From the NCBI RefSeq assembly GCF_048771995.1, contig NC_133050.1, positions 756,501 through 820,500 on the forward strand: DNA of 64,000 nucleotides. The letters run 5' to 3'. Made by a program: the position numbers and the translations under genes. The notes beneath the pieces were generated by a model. That model searched no databases. It was not told the origin of the DNA and saw only the letters and a list, made by a program, of their open reading frames with translations. The DNA comes from Taeniopygia guttata. Taxonomy: Eukaryota; Chordata; Aves; Passeriformes; Estrildidae. Below, in pieces: positions 10,611-22,848 of this stretch. Each line of letters starts with the position of its first letter. Positions within the stretch are counted from its first letter, which is position 1.

Positions 10611-11299
10611 CTATGAGCTGAATGTTTTCATTTGAAAATACCTTGGAGAGAGCCCAGAGATCTCCCAAGGTGGGATTTTGAGGCCTCGGGCACATGACCA
10701 CTACATATGGACAAAGGAGCTCTGTGCTCTGTGCTGCTGTGGTGGTTTTGCATCACAAAACTGATGTCCTGAGAGAAGCTGCTAGCAGTTTCCTCCGTGT
10801 CTGACAAAAAAAACCAATCAGTAATTAGCTCTGAGAATTGACAATCTGTTAAACCACTAAGGAACCTGCAGACGCCTCTGTGCAGACCCAAGTTGAAGAT
10901 GAGAAAGCCTGGCTGGGTCTCTCTCCCCTCTGGCCCCAAAGAGGTGCCAAGGCCGGCCCAGCCCCGTCTCAGCCTTCTGGCCTGGCTGCTGAGATCCTGG
11001 CCCTGCCCCAGTGCGGCCCAGCCTGACACAGCCCCAGCGCAGCCGCTGCAGAAACCTCCATGGGAAAACAGCTCCGGCCGCAAGGACCGAGCCCGGCCGG
11101 GCTCACGGAACCATCTGCAGCCCCCAGCAGATATTGACTCTGCCAGTGCTGCCATCCTCCCTCCAGTGAGAGAAAAGGACACAGGGCAGACACACAGAGG
11201 AGCAACATGAAGACACCGAGGTCATTGAAGAGGAAGTTGAGTCCCAGATGGGAGGGATGAGGAGATGCCCCCTTGATCTTGGGGCTGACATCCTCTGCT
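10611..11299. other. No confident feature, GC-rich stretch
   Basis: A GC-rich segment (10890-11180) resembles LTR promoter DNA but has no clear edges. The minus-strand ORF 10628-11182 has no recognisable domain. Confidence 0.35.
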
Positions 11300-12005
11300 A
11301 AGCTATGGAGAAGGATGTCATGGATACATCAGACTCTCTTTTTCCCTATAACGCTTTGAAAAGAATGGGGAGATGACTTGTTCAGCAAAGGCCTCCATGC
11401 TAAAGCAAGCAAATATTGCAATAGCTGTGATCCCATGTGAAGTTTGAAAAGAAAGACTGATGAGGCTCTGAGCCCTCAGGGAGAGAACACATCTGTTCCC
11501 AGAGATGAAGATGATTTCAGAAATACGTGAAGTGAACCTTTGCTCTTAAACAGCTCATCTTGAAACCAATACCAAATAAGTTGACATGGCCCATAAACAC
11601 AGCTGTGGGAAAAGCTGTGAAAAAATGGGAGGGACTTGGCAATTCCAGATTTTTATGGGCAACTGCTATTTGTGGAAGTGAAAAACCATGATATAACTTC
11701 TTTATTGTGGATAAGTCTCCAAACATTAACAAGAGGAACTTTGCTCCCTGTTAGCTGACAGAAAGTTTTACGTTTGGTCTCTTTACATTGTCAGTTTGTA
11801 TGGAGAGGGGAAGTGTTCTGAAAGTTTTGTTCTGATTCTTATTACTCTTCCTTTTAGTTACTGTTAATAAACTTTTCTTAACAAAACTTTTCTTTTAAAG
11901 TTCTGAGCCTACTTTGCCTTTCTCCTAATCGTATCTCAGAGCATTAAATGAGTAAGCGTATTCTAGTGAGTGCACTGGTAATTAAGCAACACTGAACCCA
12001 CCACA
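11300..12005 (+). mobile_element. LTR (ERVL-like), 5' edge uncertain
   Basis: The 3' half carries GTTAATAAACTTTTC (polyadenylation signal near 11866), TTTGCCTTTCTCCTAATC and an end at CCCACCACA, the pattern of a common passerine ERVL-type LTR. The 5' edge could lie anywhere from 11200 to 11500. Confidence 0.5.
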
Positions 12006-12539
12006 CTCATTAATGCATTGGCTGAGAAATCTCAAATTGATGAACCAAAACCACTACAGAAACTTCCTGATGAACTGCACAAGAGCAGAGGGAAATCAAG
12101 GCAGAGCCATGGTTTGTCAGAACTTGTTGATCCTAATGAGCCCCGTGGTGCATTTGGAGCTGAGCCCTGGAACCCCAGGGCCTGAGAGGAGATTGCAAAA
12201 ACCTTTCCAGGAGTCAAAGTCAAACGAAAAATACCCAAAGTGTCTCAAGGCATTAATGGGACTCACTGAGGTCCATCCCCAACACAAGGTCCTCATAGAC
12301 TCCTTGGAGGAGAGAACTGGAGGCCAGGATGGCACAAAAACCGCTCAGATACACTCAGCGTGGAAAGGAGAATCAAAGTACCTTAAAAACTTTGATTATC
12401 TGAAAGCATTAATGAGCCCCACTGAGTGTTGTTCCTGACAAAGTCTCTCTAGGGACTAATTACAGCAGATAATTGGAGGCCAGGATTGCACAAACCTCTC
12501 AGAGACTGCAAGGCAAAAGCAAAAGCCAAAGTCCTTTGA
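12006..12539. other. No recognisable feature
   Basis: Short ORFs such as 12013-12438 show no recognisable domain. GCATTAATGG-like phrases recur, suggesting old repeats. Confidence 0.4.
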
Positions 12540-13200
12540 AAAACCTGCTGTCCCTGGGAGCATGGAGGAACCCCCAGGGCCATTCCTGACCAAGGCTCCC
12601 CAGGGACTCCTTCCAGCAGATCCCTGAGGCCACTGGGATGTGGGCTAGGGGGGGATGCTGAGGGCAGGACCAGGGGCTGACAGTGCCCAGCCTGGCTGGG
12701 GCTGTGCCAGGAGGCCCCAGGGCCTCAGGACAAGGTGTCTCCTCACAGCCATTGGTGGCACAGACCCTGCTGTGCCCCAGGGCACCAAGACCTGGCTTCT
12801 CTTTGTCCCCACCTGTCATCAGTGCCTCCAGTTCTCTGCTCTGCCTGGGGCCTGGGGACACTTTCTCAGTCGTGTCCCTCAGCGGGACCCATTAAAAGTC
12901 CAAGAAACTTTGGAGTTGGATTCTGACTTGGAGTTCTGGAGAGGTTTCTGCAGCTCCCTCTCAGGGCCTGATGTTCAGGGCCTGAGCACAAAGCCCCAGA
13001 GGGTCATTAAAGTCCTTGTGCTGTGTCTGTGCTGCTGAGCTGGGCCGGGCTCCTGGCACAGAGGGTGATCCTGGTAACCAAGCAGAGCTTCAAAAGCACA
13101 TTTCTCTTGCTGAGCAGCTCTTCTCCCAGCCCAGCAGGGCTGGGGCACTGCCTGCAGCCAGCTGGGCACAGCACAGAGGCACAGAGAGCTTCAATCAGTC
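12540..13200 (+). repeat. Low-copy duplication, copy A (direct copy at 58440-58960)
   Basis: Shared blocks include CCTGGGGACACTTTC, TTGACTTGGAGTTCT-like sequence and GTCATTAAAGTCCTTGTGCT. The two copies lie in the same orientation about 45.7 kb apart. This copy sits upstream of the olfactory receptor. No coding content. Confidence 0.7.
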
Positions 13201-14786
13201 AGGGCTGGGAAGGGGCTGAGAAGTGCCTGGGGCAGAATCACTGCCAGCCCTTGGCACAGGAACCTCTGGCTGCAGGACAATGCAGCTGCAGCTCCTGGAG
13301 TGATCTCCTAAAGCTGGAACATCCCAATGCCCACAGACCCTGTGAGTACAATTCTGAGTATTTCTGGTGCTGGGCAGGCAAAATGCTTATGAAGTTCTGA
13401 CATGGTGAGCAGTTCTGATCCGTCATAGAATATTTCCAAGACAAGAATTTTGATAAAAATGTGGAAATGTCCTAAGACTTTGTTTTAGTTTCCTGCTATT
13501 GGAAATGGCAGGGAAGGGGGATAAATATTAAAGGTTGATTATGAATTTTGACAAGTGCCTGAGACATCCAAACTGTTACTTTTAGTGATCAATATGTTCA
13601 CAGGAGATCCCTAATGTGCTTTCAGCCACTCTGCCCATGGACAGCAGCAGCATCACCTCTGCTGGAGCCATCAGGCTCAGTCTGAGCTGTCCTTGCTCCA
13701 AGCTGCAAACAGAACCTGCCCCCAGCCAGTGCTCTGCAAACAGGCAGGGTTCTGTCAGGCCAAGGAGAGTGCACAGAGATTTGGGGTCTGGGAGTGCTGG
13801 CACAGAGAGATCAGGCACAGAGAAACACTTGCAGGAGGAAAATCTCCAGGAAGCAGAGAGAAGATCAGGGAAGGAGAGAAAAGAAAACCCAGAAATGCTG
13901 TGGCAAGGGAGAGTTTAGAGATGTCCAGAGGAGCCCCTCCAGTGCAGCCCCTCCCTCTGCACAAGCCCCCTCCCTCCTGTCCCCCAGCCAAGCCTCTGCC
14001 CTCAGGGCCGGGGCTCCAAGGTGTGCAGCCCCTCCTGTGCAGGCAGAGCTGCAGCAGAGCCGTGGGGCAGCTCTGCAGCCCCAGGCCCAGTTCCCTCTGC
14101 AGAGCACAGGGCTGGGAGCAGCTGCCCGGCACTGGGGGCTCTGGCAGGGGGCACTGCTGGCTCAGGGTGACACAGCTGTCCCCAGTGCCCGGCTCTGGGC
14201 AATGCTGGCAGTGCAGCCAGGGAAGGAGCTGCGTGTCCATTCATCCAGTGCCATCAGAAGGACACTTGGAAGTCTCCCTGAGATTTCAGTCTAAGCTGGG
14301 AGCTTCAATGCAGGGTGCAAACCTGTCCAAAGCATCTCTGAGTTATAGGATTGATGGGGAAAGGCAGAGGTGTTCTGACACTGAAAATGCTGCTGGGTTG
14401 GTGAAATGAGCAATGTGAGTCCTTGGCTGCAAATGTGGAGCTGGGCTGTGGTGGATCCATCTGCTCTCAGCAGTACCTGGTGAAATTTTAGGGAAAGCGT
14501 GGGAAGGTGATCACCCTCTACCTGAGAAAGGTTAAAGCCCAGAGAAATTCTAAACAGGTCAGAATGTCAGACCATCTCCCCTGAATCTCCTCTCATCACT
14601 TTGCCCCACAGAACTTGATCTGTTCTCCCTTAGTTCAGAAGAAATGCTGAGGGTTTCTGATATCCAAGACCACCATCAGAGACATGGGGAAGCTTAAAAA
14701 CGAAAACCCTAGATCTCAAAAACACTTAAACCATGTCTGTGTGTTCCAGGGGAGGGTGTACAGGAAATTACTTTGATTTTGGTTAC
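13201..14786. other. Olfactory-receptor 5' flank
   Basis: No coding gene recognised. A pyrimidine-rich TTTGATTTTGGTTACAG near 14787 could be the splice acceptor joining an upstream noncoding exon to the receptor exon, as is usual for olfactory receptors. Confidence 0.45.
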
Positions 14787-14852
14787 AGGTATCTCCTCTA
14801 ACTCGGCACTGTCCTTTCTCCGTGAACAGGGGCCCATGTGCAGCCACAGCAA

Positions 14853-15785
14853 ATGTCCAACAGCAGCTCCATCAGCCACTTCCTCCTGCTGGCACTGGCA
14901 GACACGCGGCAGCTGCAGCTCCTGCACTTCTGCCTCTTCCTGGGCATCTCCCTGGCTGCCCTCCTGGGCAACGGCCTCATCATCAGCGCCGTAGCCTGCG
15001 GCCACCACCTGCACACGCCCATGTTCTTCTTCCTGCTCAACCTGGCCCTCAGTGACCTGGGCTCCATCTGCACCACTGTCCCCAAAGCCATGCACAATTC
15101 CCTCTGGGACACCAGCACCATCTCCTACACAGGATGTGCTGCACAGCTCTTTTTCTTTCTCTTCTTCATCTCAGCAGAGTTTTCCCTCCTGACTATCATG
15201 TGCTACGACCGCTACGTGTCCATCTGCAAACCCCTGCACTACGGGACCCTCCTGGGCAGCAGAGCTTGTGCCCACATGGCAGCAGCTGCCTGGGCCAGTG
15301 GCTTTCTCTATTCACTGCTGCACACAGACAATACATTTTCCCTGCCCCTGTGCCATGGCAATGCCCTGGGACAGTTCTTCTGTGAAATCCCACAGATCCT
15401 GAAACTCTCCTGCTCCAAATCCTATCTCAGGGAACTTGGACTCATTGCAGTTAGTGTCTGTTTCGGACTTGGCTGTTTTCTGTTCATTGTTTTCTCCTAT
15501 GTGCAGATCTTCAGGGCTGTGCTGAGGATCCCCTCTGAGCAGGGACGGCACAAAGCCTTTTCCACCTGCCTCCCTCACCTGGCCGTGGTCTCCTTGTACC
15601 TCAGCACTATTATGTTTGCTTACCTGAAGCCTCCCTCGATGTCCTTTCATTCCCTGGATCTGGCCCTGTCAGTTCTGTACTTGGTGGTGCCTCCAGCCCT
15701 GAACCCCCTCATCTACAGCCTGAGGAACCAGGAGCTCAAGGCTGCAGTGTGGACACTGATGACTGGATGCTTTCAGAAACATTAA
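14853..15785 (+). CDS. Olfactory receptor, OR14-like, intact single exon
   Basis: A seven-transmembrane odorant receptor of 310 residues, expected at the cilia of olfactory neurons and coupled to Golf. The ATG at 14853 gives MSNSSS with an N-glycosylation site at residue 3; the upstream in-frame GTG is not a start. Family marks are all present: GN at 39-40, LHTPM at 53-57, the TM3 cysteine C95 in TGCAAQ, the MCYDRY motif with DRY at 119-121, ICKPLHY, several cysteines in the second extracellular loop region, KAFSTCLPHL before TM6 and PALNPLIYSLRNQ in TM7. The length is normal and there is no stop or frameshift. The wording of these motifs (KAFSTCLPHLAVVS, LKPPS) fits the bird-expanded gamma-c / OR14 group. 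Both flanks are low-copy duplications found elsewhere in the window without a receptor. The ligand is unknown. Confidence 0.95.
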   Translation: MSNSSSISHFLLLALADTRQLQLLHFCLFLGISLAALLGNGLIISAVACGHHLHTPMFFFLLNLALSDLGSICTTVPKAMHNSLWDTSTISYTGCAAQLFFFLFFISAEFSLLTIMCYDRYVSICKPLHYGTLLGSRACAHMAAAAWASGFLYSLLHTDNTFSLPLCHGNALGQFFCEIPQILKLSCSKSYLRELGLIAVSVCFGLGCFLFIVFSYVQIFRAVLRIPSEQGRHKAFSTCLPHLAVVSLYLSTIMFAYLKPPSMSFHSLDLALSVLYLVVPPALNPLIYSLRNQELKAAVWTLMTGCFQKH

Positions 15786-16039
15786 ACTGCTGGCCAATTT
15801 CTCCAAATTACTTCGAATAAAAGTCATATTTGATACTTCTTGTTGGTTTCATCTTGGAAGTCTTTGTTTTACATTTAATGTTGTCCACAAATAAATGCCA
15901 TTCCTTGTGCCATTTCTCATTTTGTTTCACTCCACCTTTCCTGTGCCCACAGACTGTGTCAATGAGGGGCTGCACTCTCAGTGACTTTAAAGGAACTAAA
16001 GGATATCCCAGCAAAGTTTTCTGCAGAGATGCCCTTTTG
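15786..16039. other. Receptor 3' flank
   Basis: Contains AATAAA in TCGAATAAAAGTC (near 15816), a plausible receptor polyadenylation signal. Confidence 0.55.
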
Positions 16040-16760
16040 TTGCCTTCTCTGGAGCTGCAGCAGCAATGTCTGTGTGCAGAGCTGGGGCAGATCAGTGCTG
16101 GCACAGCAGCTGTGCCCAGGAGCAGCAGCACTTGGTGCTGCCAGTGCTGCTCCCGTGGCCCTGCCCCGCTGCCCTGGTGGCCCTGGTGTTGCTGCAGGGC
16201 CTGAGTGCTCTCGGGGCCGGGCACAGTCCTGGGGGTGGCAGTGCCGGGGCTGCAGCAGGGACAGGCCATGGACACTGCTGGGGCAGCACTGACGCCTTAG
16301 GCCAGGGCCTGGGGGCTCCAGGCTCCTTGCCCAGGCTCTCTCAAAACACGGCCAGGCCAATGCTCAGCACAGAAAACCCCCGTGAGCAGCCCCAGGCTGG
16401 CCGTGGGCAGGCTGGGGGCAAACAGCACGGCTGGTGCTCTGCAAGGGCTCGTGGGGAGACAGGAAGGAGCAGCAGAGCAGGGGCTGATCCATCCCCAGTG
16501 CGCTGCACAGCCCAGGGCAGCGTCCCAGAGCGTCCTCATGGAGCTGCCAACAACATCCCCCTTCTGCAGCCCTGGCCTCTCCCCCAGCTCACAGAGGTGC
16601 CGCATCCTTGCAGGCACAGACACGGCAGCACTGGCTCAGCAGCCCCTGTTTGCATTGCACACAGCAGGCGGGAGCACCCCCATGCTGCTGCTGTGGGGAC
16701 ATGAACCTGGGGGAGCACAAATGCCATCAGCCCCTGGGGCCAGGAAGGGCTGGGGGATGC
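16040..16760 (+). repeat. Low-copy duplication, copy A (diverged copy at 44110-44880)
   Basis: Both segments share order and short blocks, such as GGACATGAACCTGGGGGAGC versus GAGATGAACCTGTGTGAGC, each followed by ACAAAYGCCATCAG-like sequence. They appear to be old duplicates of receptor 3' flanking DNA. Confidence 0.6.
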
Positions 16761-17344
16761 CAGGGAAACCACTCAGCTTTGTCCTGGCCTCTGCAGTCAG
16801 CCAGAAAGTTTGTTCCCATCAGCTGGGAGTTTCCTGTCCCACTGCAGACACTGCTGCTCAGAGCCAGGGCTGCCTGGCAGCCACCCCCAAACTGCCCTGA
16901 GCATTTCCTTGGCTTCATCTTTGCTTTCTTTACTCTTCCTGTTACAGATTTCTTCCTGCTGCCCATCCCTTTTCCCTCTCCTGCAAGCTGCCCATCCCTG
17001 TTTGCCGTTTCCTCTTTGGCCCCACTGCCCATTGCAGTTCCTGACTTGGCACCATGGGAACGTCCCTTGGGGAGCAGGATCATCCCACAAGTGCTGCAGG
17101 AATTGTCTGCAGGCTCCTGCAGTGCGTGGTGCTGCTCCCTTGCCAGAGGCACCCCAGGCCAGGGTGGCACATCTGGGCTGCTGTGTCTGGCTGTGGGGCT
17201 CCCTGTTCTGGGCAGTGAGGAGGAGCTGCAGAGGCTCTGCAGGACTGACAGGATGGGCTTTGGGGCTGTGAGGAGAAGCTGAGGGACCTGGGCTGCTGGA
17301 GCTTCTGAAGAGGAGGCCCAGGGCTCCTCCTGCAACTGCTCCAA
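16761..17344. other. No recognisable feature
   Basis: GC-rich receptor-flank DNA. ORFs on both strands look like by-products of composition. Confidence 0.4.
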
Positions 17345-17690
17345 GAGTGGTTTCAGAGAATCCCAGAATCAGAAAGGTTGGAGAAGACCTTGGAGATCAT
17401 CAAGTCCAACCTGTGCCCTGACACTGCCTTGTCTCCCCTGAGCCTCCTCTTCTCCAGGATCAATAACCCCAGCTCCTTCAGCCGCTCCTCACAGGATTTG
17501 TGCTCCAGACCCCTCACCAGCCTTGTTGCCCTTCTCTGGACATGCTCCAGCCCTTCCATGTCATTCCAAAATTGGGGGCCCAGAACTGGACAAAGAACTC
17601 GAGGTGCTGCCCAGCCAGTGCCCAGCACAGGGGAAGAATCACTGCCCTGCTCCTGCTGGCCACACTATTCCTGATCCATAGGAGTGCCAG
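17345..17690 (-). mobile_element. CR1 LINE fragment, minus orientation
   Basis: The minus-strand reading contains the CR1 ORF2 C-terminal phrases [24 protein letters not shown] and EKRRLRGD. The plus-strand start resembles the complement of the CR1 3'UTR (GAATCCCAGAATCAG). It is 5'-truncated and not functional. Confidence 0.85.
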
Positions 17691-18115
17691 GGGTTTGATG
17701 GGGGAAATTGTGGGGAGGGGGTGGGGACAAAGTCTTATTGATAGTCAGCCATGAAGGGTGTTGATTTTCATATCTATTCAAACTGCACTAGAAAGTGCTG
17801 AGAGTCAATATCAATTGGACATTGCTGATATCAATCTATAAACAGGAAATGGAAACAGGACAAAACAGTTTCTCTCTGCATTGTTTCCACTACAGTATAT
17901 TCACTTTGAATACACTTCTGAAATCTGTCTAATTAACCACAGAATAATTGAAAACTTCAATTATTCCCAGTGACTTTTCTTCTTGAGGCATTTTGAACAA
18001 ATCTTTATGAGCCTTTTTCACTGAATTCCTGAACTGAAGAGCTCAAGAAAGAAGAGCCCTCTGGAGCAGTAAAATTCATCAGCAACCTCCAAGTGGCTGA
18101 GGATCCATCCCCATC
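17691..18115 (+). repeat. Direct duplication unit, copy 1 (copy 2 at 20360-20760)
   Basis: Shared blocks: GATTTTCATATCTATTCAA, CTCTGGAGCAGTAAAATTCA and GCAGCCTCCAAGTTGCTGAG-like sequence in the same order and strand, 2.65 kb apart. Fits receptor-cluster tandem duplication. Confidence 0.75.
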
Positions 18116-18259
18116 AGAGCAGCAATGAGCAGAAATGGGCACAGCTTTGTGGCTGCCCCAGCTCTGGGATGGGCCCTGGGCCTGGAGCAGGAGCAGCTCT
18201 GCAGGGCCCCAAGGCCGGGGCTCTTGTGCTGGCCTGGGCAGATGGGATGGCAGGAGGGA

Positions 18260-19505
18260 CTGCAGAGCTCTCAGCACCTCAGCCAGAGGGGAGCAGGGCA
18301 GCCAGGGAGCTCCTTTGGCCTTGGCCAAGCCCCTTCCCCCATGGTGGGGCTGAGTCCTGGCTGAGCTGCAGCTGCTGCTGTGCCCTTGGCAGGGGCTGAG
18401 GCCGTGGGGCAGTGCCCAGAGCAGCCGGGCCTGAGCGGAGCTGTGGGGCCAGAGCCGGCTGGGCTGTGCTGGGGAGAGGCCCTTGGTGCTGCCCAGAGCT
18501 CAGGGCAGCTGGCAGAGCTTGCAGGGAGCTGGGCTGGGCTGGGAGAGCCTGGCACAGAAACCATCAGTGTCCATCTCAGCCTGGCTGAGTGGGCAGGGGC
18601 AGGACTCAGCCCAGGCCTTGTGGGGCAGGGCCAGCGCCTGGGCAAGGCATTGAAAACAGGCAAGAGCCCGGGAGAGGAGGCTGCTCTGTGCCCTTGGCGG
18701 CATGGACAGAGCAGGGAGGGGCCCAGGACATTTGTCAGCACCAGCCTCTGTCTGTGCCAGCCCTTGGCAGCCCTGGCTGCTGAGCTGGGGCTGGCAGCAA
18801 GGCCGGGCACAGACAAGGAATTGCTGAGCATGGCCTGCGCTGGCCAGGGCTGCCTGTGCCAAAGGCAGAGCTCAGCTGCCCTTGGGGGCTGCAGGAACAC
18901 TCAGGAGCCCAAAGAGCCTCCATGGCTGTGCTGGAGACCAAGGCTGGAGCAGGGAAATGCAGGGCTGCTGCGCCATGGGGAGGGCATGGAATTCCAGCAC
19001 ACACCTCAGCTCTCTGATGGTCCTGGCACCGTGCTGGGCCCTGTTCCAGACTGGAGCAGAGCAGATGTTGATGGCACAGGAGCCCTGCGGGGCTGGCAGG
19101 GACCTGCAGCTTGCAAGGTGCTCTGCTCTCCCTCAGCTCCTCTCTGACAGATCCAATCCCAGCTCGGCACCTCAGGGCACAAGTGGCACTGCCAGGTCAT
19201 GGGCACACAGCTGATGTCTGCCTGGAAAGGGGCACAGGTGTTAATATTTGTGCAGTTCATATTATACAAGGACATTTTTATTATCTGGGTCACTTACACT
19301 ACTTTTAAGAAAGACCAATGTTTTCCCTCTAGGAACAGGAATTTCTTGGAAGTGTATTGATGGGAGAAGAAGAAATATTGATCTTTCCATCCTCTTGAGT
19401 CACCAATATTTTGTTTATTGCATCATCTCCCTCTTCCTTCAGGTGTTTCCAGCTCTCCTGTTTAAATGGCCATGTCTAAGGAAATCTGTTCACTAGACCA
19501 GCTCA
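18260..19505 (+). repeat. Inverted duplication, left arm (right arm 62418-63999)
   Basis: The reverse complement of the last 1.6 kb of the window matches this segment in order, from CCTTGGCCAAGCCCCTTCC through GCTGAGGCCGTGGGGCAGTG to GGCCATGTCTAAGGA. A shorter piece (18385-18595) is also present in direct orientation at 43696-43910. No coding content. Confidence 0.8.
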
Positions 19506-20359
19506 ATCTATGTCCTTCCTGCTGCTCCCAGATTTCCTCTTCTAGGTGCTCTCTCGTCATTCAAGGTCCTCTCAACTGACTGGCTTCATGCTTTGAGCTT
19601 CACAGAGTTGTGCAGTCTTTCTGAAATTCAAATAAATATCACATTATTCAACACCTTACTTACATTTATATCTATCACAGAATTACCTTTTATGTCTTTG
19701 TCTAAAACTGCTCCTGTGCAGAAATCACTTGGGGATAGGGGACATGTCAGATGCTGCTGGGACATCACAGAGAGTTGAGGGAAGAGCTGTGATTGTTTTT
19801 AAACTGTTCAAATGTTCAACTTGTGTTTGTTGGCAAGAAACCTCTCTGTGCCTCTAAGTGTCACCAGTCCCTGAGCCCAAAGGACACAAACCTGATGAGT
19901 TGTGGTTCCCACTGCAGGGGCACTTGGACCTTGGCTCTGCACAGGAGAGCTCTTCATCCACTTTCCCTCTTTTCCTCCCTCTGGCCATGGAGGGAGCTCC
20001 TGCCTTCAGCCTGTGACTCGTGTGTGCAAAGAGCAAATCTGGGCAGAATCGGGGCAGGGAGGGTTTGGGGGGACCTTGGGATCTGTGCTGGGCACAGAAG
20101 GTGTTTTCCATTGCTCTGAGACTGTCTGCTGTGCAAAATGGATTTAATAGCCAGCAGAGGAATGACTTTTGCATTTGATGGAGCTGTGCCTTCCCTTGGC
20201 TTTGTTGGCTGGCAATAAATGAACATCCCTCTGTGTCTCGGGCAGCTCCTTCTCCAAGGAAAGCAGGTGGGAGTTGGAGCCAAGGAGCTGAAACCCGCAG
20301 GAGCAGCCTGGGCTGGAGGGAGCTCAGATTTGCACAAGGCTGCTCTGAGTGCCAGGGCT
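19506..20359. other. No recognisable feature
   Basis: Olfactory-region flank DNA without a supported gene. Confidence 0.4.
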
Positions 20360-20760
20360 TGGATGGGGGAAATGGTGGGGTGGGGGTAGGGACAGAGTCT
20401 GATGGATTGTCAGCCACAAAGGGTCTTGATTTTCATATCTATTCAAGCTGCATGAGGAGGCCCTTGGATTCAGTGTCAATTGGAGATTTCACACATCAAT
20501 TTATTAGGAGTAAAAAAAACTAAACAGGACCTGAAGAAATCTTTTCTCACTGTCCTTTTAAATATAGTGTAATCAACCACATGAGATTTGAAAACTTAAA
20601 TGATTCCCAGGGCTTGGCTTGTTAAGGTGTTCTGAATGTTAATGAGCCCTGGGGCACTGAATTCCTGCACTGAGGAGCTGAAGGCTGCACAAGCCTCTGG
20701 AGCAGTAAAATTCAGCAGCAGCCTCCAAGTTGCTGAGGATGTCAGCAGCCCCCACTGAGG
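20360..20760 (+). repeat. Direct duplication unit, copy 2
   Basis: Partner of 17691-18115; see that entry for shared blocks. Confidence 0.75.
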
Positions 20761-21129
20761 CCATCCCTGCCCAGAGACCCTGGGGGAATGGGCAGACAAG
20801 GAGAGCGTCCCTGGGGCTGGGGCAGCAGAACTCAGAGGCACCAGCGGCTCCAGCTGGGAAATGGAGTGTGGGATGGGGCTGTGAAAGCCCTGCCTGGGCT
20901 GTGCCAAGCAGGACACACAAGCCCTGACTCCCATCCCCTAAAAAACTCTCTCAATGGGACATTTAAAAGGAATTACAATTGGTTCTGTCCTCTGAGTTGG
21001 ATGCACTGGAGAAATACCAACAAGAGATTCTCAGGAGCTCAAAACAATAAAACATCCTTTCTGGCAACATAGAAGATAAGAGAAACTTTGGGAAAAGGTT
21101 TAATAGGTCATTAAATCAACAAAAAACAT
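20761..21129. other. No recognisable feature
   Basis: Short AT-rich spacer with A-rich runs before the inverted satellite block. Confidence 0.4.
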
Positions 21130-21879
21130 TTCTCAAAGCATTAATCCTCGGATGTAGGGAGTTTTGGAGGTGGAATCCCAGTTTTGGCCATGACAGGATG
21201 AATGATTTTTTCCTATAGGAAAGAGAAGTGCAAGTCCAAGTGTTCTGGAAGAAGATGAGAGGTGGGCACCCTTAGGCCAAGCCAGCCAGACCTGACTCTC
21301 CGGACACCTTTCATCTAGGGGCTATCCTTGGACACAGGGCATTTTGGAGGTGGAATCTCAATTTTGGCTGTGGGTTCCTGGATAGGAAGAATTATTTACA
21401 TTAGGAAGAAAAGAACAGAGCCCCGGTGTTTCAGAGGCACATGAATGGCAGCCCTCAGGAAGCCAAGGCCAGCCAGACTTGTCAGTCCTGGCAGCTTTTG
21501 TCTGGGAGCTATCCTTGGATATAGGGAATTCTGGAGGCAGATCCTCAGATTTGGCCATGGGTGCCTGGTCAAGATGGATGTTTTTTTCCCATAAGAAAGA
21601 AAAGCACACGGTCCCGGCATTTCAAAGGCAGATGAGAGGTGACCCTTGGGTGGTCAAGAAAGCCAGAGCTGTTCCTCCTGGCAGATTTCATCTGGAAACA
21701 ATCCTTTTACATAAGGAAATTTGGAGAAGAAATCCCGGTTTTGGCCCTGGTTCCCTGGAGAAGAAGGACAGTTCTCTCCCATAGGAAGGAAAGCCCAGAG
21801 CCCCAGGGCTTCAGGGGCAGATGAGAAGCAGCCCTTGACATGCCAAGGTGGTCAGGTGGTCCCCAGGAAGCCCAGCCAG
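21130..21879 (-). repeat. ~190-bp satellite, four units, inverted (copy 3)
   Basis: Complement landmarks (GGAAGGAAAGCMCAGAG-like) at about 21218, 21401, 21595 and 21783 give periods of 183, 194 and 188 bp. The part near 21720-21880 is nearly the reverse complement of 9040-9200. Confidence 0.85.
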
Positions 21880-22319
21880 CCAGACCTGTTCCATGTTCCC
21901 TTGGTTCCATGGACCCCACAGTGTCACAATGGTCTCCTTGGCTCCATCAGGCCCTGGAGTGTCACAATGTTCCCCTTGCTTCTGCAGTGTCACAATGGCC
22001 CCGTGCTTCCATGAGGCCTTGCAGTGTCACAATGGCTTCGTGGTTCCACAAAGCCCTGATGTGTCACAATGGCCCCTGGGCTCCGTGTGCCCTCGCTGTG
22101 TCACAGCGGCTCCTCTGTGACACTGCGGCTGCACAAGCTCACCATGGACCCTTGGTTCCTTGGGGTCTCTGAGTTTCACATTGGTCTCCTTGATTCCATG
22201 AGGCAGCACAGTGTCACAATGGCCCCTTGGTTCCATGAGGTTCCGTAGTGTCACCGTGGTGTCCTTGGACCCACATTGTCACAACTGACCCACAGTTCCC
22301 TGTGGTTCTGTAGTGCCAC
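21880..22319 (-). repeat. ~38-bp minisatellite, inverted (copy 3)
   Basis: Reverse complement of the 8640-9030 array, with long matching stretches including the joint CAGACCTGTTCCATGTTCCC. It is cut at 22320 by the 5' LTR of ERV-C. Confidence 0.85.
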
Positions 22320-22848
22320 TGCAGCAGTCAGAGGCCCTGCAAGGCCTCCCTGGCGGTCACTCACCTAAGATAAGAAATGCCTAAGTCACGGTGACTGGAC
22401 CAAAGAAGCCCCTCTTCTGCATTCGGACCCTTCTTATCTCTCTGTAAGGGTATTGGTCGTATTCATCTCAACTCTGGTGATTGGACAATTTCCAACACCC
22501 CAGTAACCCATATAAACAACCAATTCTGCCCAGTTTGCAGAAGAACTGTCACTGCATCCCTTCAGAGGAGCTGGCAATAAAGGACATCGCTGTGGAACCG
22601 CATACAGCCTTTTCCTCTCTCTATCCCTGTGTGTCTGCCAGAGGCACTTGCGAGCACAGAGCGAAATCACCAAGAGCTGAACTCACAGAGCTGAAATCAC
22701 TCCAGAGGTGCTCACTAAGTTGCCCGTGGCTGGGAGCTGAGCCCAGGGACCCAGACAGGCTGAGCCTGACAGCGCAGCGCTATCCGGGACACCCACGGCA
22801 GTGGCGGCCGGGGTTGGATGGACCCCTGGGATCCCAGGTTTCATAACA
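22320..22848 (+). mobile_element. ERV-C 5' LTR
   Basis: Starts TGCAGCAGTCAGAGGCCC and probably ends CATAACA, followed at once by TGG. CCATATAAAC near 22509 is TATA-like and GGCAATAAAGGACATC near 22574 holds the polyadenylation signal. Aligns throughout with 26588-27122. The following bases (TGGCCGCCTGAACAACG) are where a primer site is expected but do not clearly name a tRNA. Confidence 0.85.

Noticed and set aside
10628..11182. 184-residue minus-strand ORF
   Set aside because: GC-rich, no domain, no splice sites; probably LTR-like promoter DNA.
13693..14409. 238-residue ORF upstream of the receptor
   Set aside because: Low-complexity receptor-flank DNA with ORFs open on both strands; no domain.
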